Assembly (NCBI RefSeq): GCF_020073745.1
Contig: NZ_JAIRAU010000024.1
Location: 1-64,000, forward strand
Direction: 5' to 3'
Source of the DNA: Nannocystis pusilla
GTDB taxonomy: Bacteria; Myxococcota_A; Polyangia; Nannocystales; Nannocystaceae
Length of the DNA stretch: 64,000 nucleotides
Part shown: one piece after another, positions 56,239 to 64,000 of the stretch
Layout: each line of letters starts with the position of its first letter
How positions within the stretch are numbered: the first letter of the stretch is position 1
Notes under the pieces: model-generated
Databases searched by the model: none
Told to the model about the DNA's origin: nothing
What the model saw: the letters and a program-made list of their open reading frames with translations, nothing else
Translations under genes and position numbers: made by a program

Positions 56239-56244
56239 AGCGTA
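56239..56244 (-). promoter_or_regulatory. Putative -10 box of a leaderless promoter
   Basis: TACGCT on the minus strand, eight bases before the ATG at 56230. Confidence 0.5.
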
Positions 56245-56374
56245 CCCGTCGGCGACCGGGAGAGCCAGGAGGGCTTTTCCCCACGGCGTGCAGGGACTCC
56301 GGTCGCGGTCCAGCGAAGGCCGAAGCGGCGTGCAGGGCGGCTGTGCCAGGGCCGGGACCGCGGAGGTCGGCTTG

Positions 56375-56404
56375 TTGACCCTTTGCGCCGGCCCCTGGTA
56401 TCGT
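56375..56404 (+). promoter_or_regulatory. Sigma-70-like promoter of the OmpA operon
   Basis: TTGACC (56375-56380), an 18-bp spacer and TATCGT (56399-56404), about 130 bp before the GTG at 56538. A leadered promoter, in contrast to the leaderless ones elsewhere. It lies in the otherwise gene-free stretch 56231-56537. Confidence 0.55.
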
Positions 56405-56537
56405 CGCGGCGATTTCGGCAGTCGCCGCGCCCGCCCGGGCAACCCCGGCTCCATCGGCCCACATCGGGCCCACGAGCGCCGGCCCTAACGACCCCTCCAC
56501 CGACGCCTGCCACGATCTCGAACCAGGGAGCCTTCTG

Positions 56538-57016
56538 GTGCTGCGAACAACGCGATTCGTCAAGCTGATCCCCATCGTCGTCGCGGCCGCGTGTACCGCG
56601 GGCTGTGGACCCTTTGGGTACCTCAAGAAGGTGGCCAAGGAGTCGACCCGGGCGGTGGCGGACGCCGAGGCGGCAGGCGCCGAGGAGAACGCCCCCTATG
56701 AGTACTGGGGCTCGGTGACCTACCTGGAGCAGTCGAAGATCTTGATGGGTTACAGCGAATACGAGCGCTCGTTCGACTACGGCGAGCGGGCCAAGCAGCT
56801 CGCCGAAGAGGCGAAGAAGAAGGCCGAGATGCGGCGCAAGGGGCAGATGGACCAGCGCGCCGAGGGCGTCGCGACCCCCGACGAGCTGCCGGCCGGTGCC
56901 GACGGCGATGCGAGCGGTGACGCGAAGGCGAGCGGCGACGCGAAGGCGAGCGGCTCGACCGATGCGGGCGGCGCCAAGGGCGAGGTCAAGGCCGGCGTGT
57001 CGGTCGGAGGTGGCAA

Positions 57017-57020
<4 letters not shown>
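56538..57020 (+). CDS. DUF4398-like lipoprotein
   Basis: 160 residues from a GTG with GGGAG upstream. Signal ends in lipobox TAGC. The mature part (APYEYWGSVTYLEQSKILMGYSEYERSFDYGERAKQLAEEAKKKAE) matches the DUF4398 pattern of helical repeats linked to OmpA proteins. The last 50 residues are a low-complexity Gly/Asp/Ala/Lys tail (GDASGDAKASGDAKASG). Start of the next gene overlaps its stop (GTGA). Likely an envelope lipoprotein partner of the OmpA protein. Confidence 0.82.
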
Positions 57021-58276
<1,256 letters not shown>

Positions 58277-58355
58277 TCGGCGCCGCGCGCCGAGCCCCCT
58301 GGACACCCAACGCCGGCGCCGAGCCGGCGTTCGGCTAGAAGGAGCCCGAGACCCA

Positions 58356-60098
58356 GTGCGAACGCAGACCTACGTCCGTCCTAGCCTTGTCGGCCTGCTC
58401 TCCGCGGCTCTGTCGCTGGCGGTGTTCCTGTCCGCAGGGACAGCCTTCGCAGACGCGCGCGACGACCTCAAGGCGGCCTACAACAAGGCGCTCGGGCAGT
58501 ACAACAACCTCGAGCTCGACCCGGCGCTCGCGGGCCTCGACCAGGCGCTGGCCGGCGCCACGGCGGACGACCCGGCGACGGCGCCGCTGCGGATGCTGCG
58601 TGCGGTCATCATCTTCTCCAACTCGGGCGACAAGAACGCGACCACGGCGGCCTTCGTCGACGCGGTCAAGGCCGACTACAACGTCGCCATCCCGACCGAG
58701 CTGCGCTCGCCGGACGTGCAAAAGCTGCTCGACAAGGCGCGCAAGGACTCGGGCGCGTCGGCGCCGACCGAGGCGGTGCGCCACACCTCGCCGTCGACCG
58801 ACGCCTGCGGCCAGGACCTCCAGTTCGAGGTGGTCGCCTCCGGCATCCCCGACGGCGGCCAGGTCGCGCTGTACTGGCGCGTGCAGGGCGACACCGGCGA
58901 GTTCAAGTCGGTGACGATGGACTCGTTCGGCAACATCGCCACCGCCCAGGTGCTGGCCTCGGAGCACGGCGACAAGCCGGTCGAGTACTTCGTCTACGTC
59001 TACGACGCGGGCAACAAGGCGCTCGGCAACAAGGGCGCGCAGGACAGCCCGCTGGTGGCCGAGGTCAAGTGCGTCAAGGAGGAGCCGAAGGCCAAGGAGC
59101 CGGAGAAGCCGCCGCCGCCGAAGCACTCGCTGCCCAAGATCTTCATCAACATCGGCCTCGGCACCGGCGTCGGCGTCGCCCGCGGCGTCGCCGACCAGAG
59201 CTACAGCCAGTACGACCCGCAGGGCAACTTCAACTACGGCCTCAAGGAGTTCGCCTGCGCGCTCGCGCGGTGGAGCTCCGGCACCAGCGACCTGCCGGGC
59301 GACCCGATCCAGTACCAGACGCAGATGGGCCCGACGGTGATGGCCTACGGCGGCCCGTACACCATCGACCAGCTGGCCACCGCCTACAACGCCGGCGAGT
59401 GCGCGGCCCACCACAAGGTCAGCACCGGCATGGCCTCGGCGCCGTTCCACATCGCCCCCGAGATCGGCGGCCGGATCGGCAAGAAGCTGGTGCTGTCCGG
59501 CTTCCTGCGCATCCAGGCCGTGACCGGCTCCAAGGTGTACCGCGACGACCCCAAGGCGTCGTTGCCGGACTCCTACATGAACGACGTCACCAACCCGAAC
59601 CCGGAAGGCATCCGCGGCAAGCCCGGCATCACCATGGCCGGCGGCCTCAAGATCAAGTACTTCCTCGGCTCGGACGAGAAGAAGTTCCGCCTGTTCGTCG
59701 GCGGCTTCCTCGGCGGCGGCTTCACCCGCCTGCGCGTGCCCATGGGCTTCGCCAACGACCGCAACGGCAACAGCGTGCCCGACGACAAGGAGGCCGCGTT
59801 CGAGGGCGCGGGCCAGTGCACGGCCGTGTGGCCGTACAAGTACAACTGCGGCGACCCGGGCTCGATGGAGAGCCAGGGCGCGATCCAGCAGGCCGCCACC
59901 GTCACCGCCAACGCCGACAAGTCGCAGCGCATCGACACCGTCCGGATCGGCGGCGGCCTCCTCGGCGGCGTGTTCGGCTTCCACTGGCAGGCCGCCAAGC
60001 ACTTCGGCCTGTTCGGCGAGCTCCAGGTCGGCGTGTGGTTCCCGCGCACGACCAGCCTCCTCATCGACCTCAACGTCGGCCCCGTCATCACCTTCTGA
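58356..60098 (+). CDS. Secreted or outer-membrane protein with C-terminal beta-barrel-like region
   Basis: 580 residues from a GTG, with AAGGAG 12 bases upstream. Signal peptide ends in AFA. Residues about 27-120 are TPR-like (LKAAYNKALGQYNNLELDPALAGLDQALAGA). A beta-sandwich follows at about 145-230. After a Lys/Pro/Glu linker (KAKEPEKPPPPKHSLPKI) about 330 residues show alternating amphipathic strands ending in LNVGPVITF, typical of an OMP barrel with a final Phe. Same strand as, and 79 bp after, the OmpA gene. Function unknown; envelope by inference. Confidence 0.75.
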   Translation: MRTQTYVRPSLVGLLSAALSLAVFLSAGTAFADARDDLKAAYNKALGQYNNLELDPALAGLDQALAGATADDPATAPLRMLRAVIIFSNSGDKNATTAAFVDAVKADYNVAIPTELRSPDVQKLLDKARKDSGASAPTEAVRHTSPSTDACGQDLQFEVVASGIPDGGQVALYWRVQGDTGEFKSVTMDSFGNIATAQVLASEHGDKPVEYFVYVYDAGNKALGNKGAQDSPLVAEVKCVKEEPKAKEPEKPPPPKHSLPKIFINIGLGTGVGVARGVADQSYSQYDPQGNFNYGLKEFACALARWSSGTSDLPGDPIQYQTQMGPTVMAYGGPYTIDQLATAYNAGECAAHHKVSTGMASAPFHIAPEIGGRIGKKLVLSGFLRIQAVTGSKVYRDDPKASLPDSYMNDVTNPNPEGIRGKPGITMAGGLKIKYFLGSDEKKFRLFVGGFLGGGFTRLRVPMGFANDRNGNSVPDDKEAAFEGAGQCTAVWPYKYNCGDPGSMESQGAIQQAATVTANADKSQRIDTVRIGGGLLGGVFGFHWQAAKHFGLFGELQVGVWFPRTTSLLIDLNVGPVITF

Positions 60099-60118
60099 GG
60101 GCGAGGGCCGCCGGCGCA

Positions 60119-60146
60119 GAGGACCTGCTCGATGGGGCAGGTCCTC
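60119..60146. terminator. Bidirectional terminator hairpin
   Basis: GAGGACCTGC and GCAGGTCCTC, perfect 10-bp stem with an 8-nt loop, between the convergent stops at 60098 and 60156. Contains the GGACCTG/CAGGTCC variant of the palindrome core. Confidence 0.8.
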
Positions 60147-60155
60147 ACGGACAGG

Positions 60156-61310
60156 TCAGCGCAGCAGCGGGGCGGCCAGCGCCACCGCGCTGGTGACCGC
60201 GAGCGCGACACACATGGCGTAAAGGACCTGTGCGATCCGCCATGTCCTCACGGACAGCCACTCGAGCGCCGCGGCCTCCTCGAGCTCGGCCAGGCGGCGC
60301 AGCGTGGCGGGCAGGTCGCCGCCGCCCTCGGCCGCCTGGACCGCGCGGGCGAAGCCGGCGGGCAGGCCGACCTCGGCCAGGGCGACGCCGAGGTCGCCGC
60401 CCTGCGCGACGCCGGCGCGGGCGCGCTGGGCCGCCTCGGCGAGCTCGCGGTCGGCCGCCTCCCAGCCGGCCAGCTCGAGCGCCAGCTGGCGCGGCGCCTC
60501 GGCGCCGACCAGCAGGGCCAGCGCGCGGGCGAAGCGGGCCAGGGCCAGCCGCCGCAGCGCCTCGGACAGCCCGGCGGTCAGCGCCAGCGCCCCGGCCCGC
60601 AGCCCGCGCGAGGCCGCCAGCGCGGCGCCGGTGAGGACGAGCAGGGCGGAGATCGCAGCTGTCCCGAGAGACAGCCAGGGCGCGAGCGCCAGGACGTCCG
60701 CCGCGGCACCGGTCGGCACGAGGTCGAGTCGGCGGTAGAGCCCGCCCGCGGCGGGGATCAGCACCATCGCCAGCGCCGCGCCGGCGCCGAGCAGCGTCGC
60801 CGCGGCCAGGGTCACGCGCGCGACCGCGGACCGCACGGCCGCCTGCGCGGCCTCGGCGGCGCTCAACTGGTCGATGAGCGCCGTCAGCGTGACCTCGAAC
60901 AGCCCGCGCGCGTCGGCCTCGCCGAGGGCCCGGGCCGCCAGCGCGCCGAACGTGGTCGGGTGCTGCGCGAACGCCTCGCCGACCCCGGCCCCCGACTCGA
61001 CCGCGAGCTGGGCGGCGTGCAGCGCCCGCGCGATCGCGCCGCGGCTGCTGCGAGCCCCGAGCTCGAGCGCCTCGGCGGCCCCGACTCCGGCTGTCCGCAA
61101 GACCAGGAATTGGCGCAGCGCCGGCAGCAGGGCCCGGGCCGGGGCCTCGGGGAGGCGGGGCGCGCCGCGGCGGCTGCTGCGGTCGACGCGGGTGACCCGC
61201 AGGCCGCGGCGGCGCAGCGCCTCGATCACGTGGACCTCGTCGATCCCGGCCAGCTCGCCGCCGCGGATCTCCCCGGCGCTGGTGCGAGCCTCCCACACGA
61301 ACAGCGGCAT
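60156..61310 (-). CDS. gspF: Type II secretion / type IV pilus inner-membrane protein (GspF/PilC)
   Basis: 384 residues. It starts MPLFVWEARTSAGEIRGGELAG (the GspF head). Two GspF repeats follow, each with ALLPALRQFLVLRTAGVGAAEALEL or ARFARALALLVGAEAPRQLALEL and a membrane helix (AAATLLGAGAALAMVLIP; C-terminal VLYAMCVALAVTSAVALAAP). Fourteen bases after gspE on the same strand. In-frame palindromes: TGTCC-TCAC-GGACA (60243-60256, giving LSVRTW) and GCTGTC-CCGAGA-GACAGC (60658-60675). Other secretion genes are absent from the window. Confidence 0.88.
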   Translation of the reverse strand: MPLFVWEARTSAGEIRGGELAGIDEVHVIEALRRRGLRVTRVDRSSRRGAPRLPEAPARALLPALRQFLVLRTAGVGAAEALELGARSSRGAIARALHAAQLAVESGAGVGEAFAQHPTTFGALAARALGEADARGLFEVTLTALIDQLSAAEAAQAAVRSAVARVTLAAATLLGAGAALAMVLIPAAGGLYRRLDLVPTGAAADVLALAPWLSLGTAAISALLVLTGAALAASRGLRAGALALTAGLSEALRRLALARFARALALLVGAEAPRQLALELAGWEAADRELAEAAQRARAGVAQGGDLGVALAEVGLPAGFARAVQAAEGGGDLPATLRRLAELEEAAALEWLSVRTWRIAQVLYAMCVALAVTSAVALAAPLLR

Positions 61311-61324
61311 ACCTGTCCCTTGGG

Positions 61325-63019
61325 TCAGTCGGTCGTCGCGCGCAGGACCTCGTCGAGCGAGGTCGTGCCGTCGACGACCCGCAGCAGCCCCGCGAGCCGC
61401 AGCGGCCGCATGCCGAGCCGCACCGCCTCGGCGCGCAGCTCGGCCACGCCGGCGCCGTCCGTGATCCGCTCGCGCAGCGCCTCGCCGATCGGCATGACCT
61501 CGAAGATCGCCGTGCGCCCGCGGAAGCCGCCGTGGCAGGCCTTGCAGCCGCGAGCCCGTCGCGGCGAGCCGTCGCGGGCGACGACCGGCGGGACCCCGGC
61601 GTCGACCAGGCGCTGGACGCTGCAGCTCGGGTCGGGCTCGGCGCACTCGGGACACAGGCGGCGGACCAGCCGCTGCGCGATCACCAGGGACGTCGCGGCG
61701 GCGATCATGTGCGGCTCGACGCCGAGGTGCACGAGCTGGATCAGCGCCGCCGCGGCTTCGCCGGCCGGCAGGGCCGCGAGCACGCGCCGACCGCCGGCGG
61801 CCGCCTTGGCGCACAGCTCGGCGGTCTCGAACTCGCGCAGCTCGCTGACCATGACGATGTCGGGGTCCTGCCGCAGCACCGCGCGCACGGCCGCGGCGGG
61901 GCCGAGCCCGAGCTCGGGGTGGACCTGCACCTGCGAGACGCCCTGCAGGTGATACTCGACCGGATCTTCGACGGTGGCGATCCGCACGCTGTCGGCGGTG
62001 AGCTCGCCGAGCGCGGTGCACAGCGTCGTCGAGCGGCCGGCGCCTGCGAGCCCGGCCACCAGCACGAGGCCGTGCGCGCGGTGCAGGGCGGCCCGGACCT
62101 GGCGCAGCGGCTCGCCGTCGAGGCCGAGGCGCGCGAGGTCGGCCGGCAGCGCCGCGCGGTCGAGCAGGCGCAGGCGCAGCGCCTCGCCGAACACCGTCGG
62201 CAAGGTGACCACGTGGAACGCGACCTCGCGCTCCTTGCCGGCCTTGAAGCGCAGGCGCCCCTCGAGCGGCTGGCGGCGGTCGCCGACGTCGAGCCCGGCC
62301 TGCTGCTTGAACTTGCCGATCAGCGACGCGCCGTAGCCGAGCGGCGGGTCCATCTCGTGGTAGAGCGCGCCGTCGATGCGGTAGCGGACCCGCATGCCCT
62401 TCTCGTACGGCTCGATGTGGATGTCGGACGCGCCCTTGGCCAGCGCGTTGCGCAGGATCGCCTCGCACAGGCGCCCGGCCATCGACTGCTCCGGCTCCGA
62501 CAATTGCGGCGGCGGCCGCTCGCGCTCCGGCAGGCTCACCGCCGGCTCGAGCCCGAGCCCGCCGAGCACCTCGCCGTAGGGCGCCGCCATGTCGACCTTG
62601 TCGTAGTAGCGGGCGATCGCCGCCTCGATCGCCGGCTCGAGGCTGACGACCGCGTCGATGTTGAGGTTGGTGTGGAACTTGAGGTCGTCGATCGCCAACA
62701 TGTTGTTGGGATCGGCCATGGCGACGATGAGCTTCGAGCCGGCGCGCTGGACCGGCACCGCGAGGTGGCGCACGGCGATCGACTTGTCGACGGTGCGGAT
62801 GACCGAGGGATCGATCTCGTGGGTGGCGAAGTCGAAGTAGGGGACCTTGAAGTGCTCGGCGAGGAAGCCGGCCAGCTGGCGCTCGCTGATGAAGCCGAGC
62901 TTCAGCAGGATGGTCGTCAGGCGCTTGCCGAACGCGCGCTGCTCCGACTGCGCCCGCTGGAGCTGCGGCAGCGAGATCAGGTCTCGATGGACCAGTAGTT
63001 CGCCGAGTCGGTCTGCCAT
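61325..63019 (-). CDS. gspE: GspE/PilB-type secretion ATPase with degenerate Walker A
   Basis: 564 residues from the ATG at 63019, where MADRLGELLVHRDLIS starts an MshEN/GspE N-domain (residues 1-150). The ATPase core begins near 200 (GASDIHIEPYEKGMRVRYRIDG). Walker A reads GLAGAGRS at residues 323-330, with Arg329 in place of the catalytic Lys. Walker B reads DIVMVSELREFETAE, keeping the Glu but with Ser for Gly. Four Cys of the zinc-binding CM domain are present (CPEC, CKAC). The K-to-R change would be expected to impair ATP binding or hydrolysis. Operon with gspF. Confidence 0.9.
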   Translation of the reverse strand: MADRLGELLVHRDLISLPQLQRAQSEQRAFGKRLTTILLKLGFISERQLAGFLAEHFKVPYFDFATHEIDPSVIRTVDKSIAVRHLAVPVQRAGSKLIVAMADPNNMLAIDDLKFHTNLNIDAVVSLEPAIEAAIARYYDKVDMAAPYGEVLGGLGLEPAVSLPERERPPPQLSEPEQSMAGRLCEAILRNALAKGASDIHIEPYEKGMRVRYRIDGALYHEMDPPLGYGASLIGKFKQQAGLDVGDRRQPLEGRLRFKAGKEREVAFHVVTLPTVFGEALRLRLLDRAALPADLARLGLDGEPLRQVRAALHRAHGLVLVAGLAGAGRSTTLCTALGELTADSVRIATVEDPVEYHLQGVSQVQVHPELGLGPAAAVRAVLRQDPDIVMVSELREFETAELCAKAAAGGRRVLAALPAGEAAAALIQLVHLGVEPHMIAAATSLVIAQRLVRRLCPECAEPDPSCSVQRLVDAGVPPVVARDGSPRRARGCKACHGGFRGRTAIFEVMPIGEALRERITDGAGVAELRAEAVRLGMRPLRLAGLLRVVDGTTSLDEVLRATTD

Positions 63020-63230
63020 GCGGGCTCGGCCGACGCCGGCGGGCGCGGCCAGGGCGGAAAAGCCTACAGCCCGCCGCCCGGCCCGCCAAGCGAGGAAACT
63101 TTCGCGGCGCCTCGCGCCTGTCCTTCGCAATACGGTCCCAGGGGCGAGACGCCGCCGTCCGGCCGCGACGGCGCCACCGGCTCCATGGCCCGGGGACCTG
63201 TTTTTTTCGCCACGTCGTGGCGCTATCGCC

Positions 63231-63236
63231 TATTCT
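63231..63236 (+). promoter_or_regulatory. Putative -10 box of a leaderless promoter
   Basis: TATTCT, eleven bases before the ATG at 63248. Confidence 0.5.
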
Positions 63237-63247
63237 CCGCGGCCGCC

Positions 63248-64000
63248 ATGCCACCCAACGACGGCCGTCCGCTGCGCACTCGCCCCGCCACTCGCCCCGC
63301 CGAACCCTCGCGGCCGCAGCGTCGCGGCGGCGGCGGCGGCGGCGGTGCCGGTGCCGAGGCGCCGCCGCGGCGCAGGACCCAGGGCGGCCACCCGCGACCT
63401 GCAGTTCGCGGCCCGCACGTCAAGGTGCCGCACGAGGTGGCTCGCCTGTTGCGCGCCGGGCACCCGTGGGTGTTCCGCAACGCCGTCCTGCGGCCGCTCG
63501 CGCTGCCCGAGGGCGCCGTCATCCCGGTCATGGACCTCGACGGCTACCTCATCGGCCACGGCCTCCACGAGCCCGAGGGCGCGATCGCCATCCGCATGGT
63601 GAGCCTCGCGCCCGAGTTCGAGTGGAACGAGGCCGAGATGCTGGCGCGCGTGCGGGCCGCGGTGCGCCGCCGCGGCAGCGGCGTCCCGGCCGAGGCCTGC
63701 CGCCTGATCCACGCCGAGGCCGACGGCTTCCCCGGCCTCGCCGTCGACCGCCTCGGCAGTTACTTGCTCGTCTACAAGTACGGCAAGATCGCCGAGACGT
63801 ACCTCGACGCGCTGGTGCCGATCCTCGAGCAAGAGCTGAAGCCGGCCGGCATCTACCTCCAGGACCGGATCCGCGGCGTCACGCCCGACGACCGCCGCCC
63901 GCCCGCGTTCCACCTCGCCGGCAAGGCCGCGCCGCCCGAGGTCGAGGTCGACGAGGATGGCCTCAAGTTCCTGGTCGATGTGACAGCCCCGGTCTCGCCC
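63248..64000 (+). CDS. rlmI: 23S rRNA (cytosine-1962-C5)-methyltransferase-like, cut at window edge
   Basis: 251 residues before the window ends. A basic, Gly-rich low-complexity head of about 60 residues (seven consecutive Gly encoded by GGC/GGT) precedes the RlmI body. HVKVPHEVARLLRAGHPWVFRN is the PUA-domain signature; CRLIHAEADGFPGLAVDRLGSYLLVYKYGK is the RlmI linker motif. The SAM-binding domain lies beyond the edge. The basic head is an extension not present in Escherichia coli RlmI and could aid ribosome binding. Confidence 0.9.
   Translation, partial: MPPNDGRPLRTRPATRPAEPSRPQRRGGGGGGGAGAEAPPRRRTQGGHPRPAVRGPHVKVPHEVARLLRAGHPWVFRNAVLRPLALPEGAVIPVMDLDGYLIGHGLHEPEGAIAIRMVSLAPEFEWNEAEMLARVRAAVRRRGSGVPAEACRLIHAEADGFPGLAVDRLGSYLLVYKYGKIAETYLDALVPILEQELKPAGIYLQDRIRGVTPDDRRPPAFHLAGKAAPPEVEVDEDGLKFLVDVTAPVSP

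Overview
The window is very GC-rich, with third codon positions almost all G or C. It holds about 53 protein genes, many of them lipoproteins. Gene content points to a myxobacterium, most likely of the Nannocystineae: two eukaryote-like Ser/Thr kinases, large FG-GAP propeller lipoproteins, a DUF4215-type Cys-repeat lipoprotein with a Thr/Gly/Ser linker, OmpA with thrombospondin-3 repeats, and several lipoproteins with c-haem-like motifs. The taxon is inferred from gene content only. No rRNA, tRNA, CRISPR, prophage or transposase was recognised.

Layout. 0-5 kb: a metalloprotease/FG-GAP fusion (cut at the left edge) and a membrane Ser/Thr kinase with a C-terminal propeller, both on the minus strand. 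5.5-10.5 kb: an AhpD-like protein, a PAS-STAS regulator, a propeller lipoprotein, and a copper-monooxygenase-like lipoprotein with an apparent one-base frameshift. 10.6-14.9 kb: a VOC/AraC pair, slyX, an alpha/beta hydrolase, aroC and a PH-like membrane protein. 15.3-21.7 kb: a haem-motif lipoprotein, then a gluzincin lipoprotein plus FG-GAP lipoprotein pair, with three tandem 79-bp repeats before the FG-GAP gene and a duplicated gene tail after it. 21.8-30 kb: mostly single enzymes (YwqG-like, CoA-transferase, hydrolases, YceI, SirB1, thioesterase). 30.2-34.3 kb: a second FG-GAP plus gluzincin pair, translationally coupled, with the genes in reverse order. 35-39 kb: the DUF4215 lipoprotein and a VWA-like/membrane-protein pair. 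39.3-45.9 kb: HNH nuclease plus inositol monophosphatase, a TolB/TPR Ser/Thr kinase, an orphan P-loop ATPase and a protein built of seven 27-residue Cys repeats. 46.2-53.2 kb: a same-strand block of acyltransferase, ketosynthase, dehydratase, ACP, halogenase-like flavoprotein, second dehydratase, dapB and dapA. 53.3-60.1 kb: ribF, small lipoproteins and an OmpA/envelope operon. 60.2-64 kb: isolated gspF and gspE, then rlmI, cut at the right edge.

Three signals cut across the annotation. (1) A dispersed short palindrome family (TGTCY, 3-8 nt, RGACA, often extended to CATGTCC/GGACATG) occurs dozens of times. It lies between genes, as terminator-like hairpins, over start and stop codons, in signal peptides and in frame inside conserved genes such as aroC. 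(2) At least 13 genes have a TANNNT box ending only 6-11 nt before the start codon, suggesting widespread leaderless transcription. (3) A secreted metalloprotease is paired with an FG-GAP propeller three times: two two-gene modules and one fusion. This is the best candidate for an undescribed surface system.
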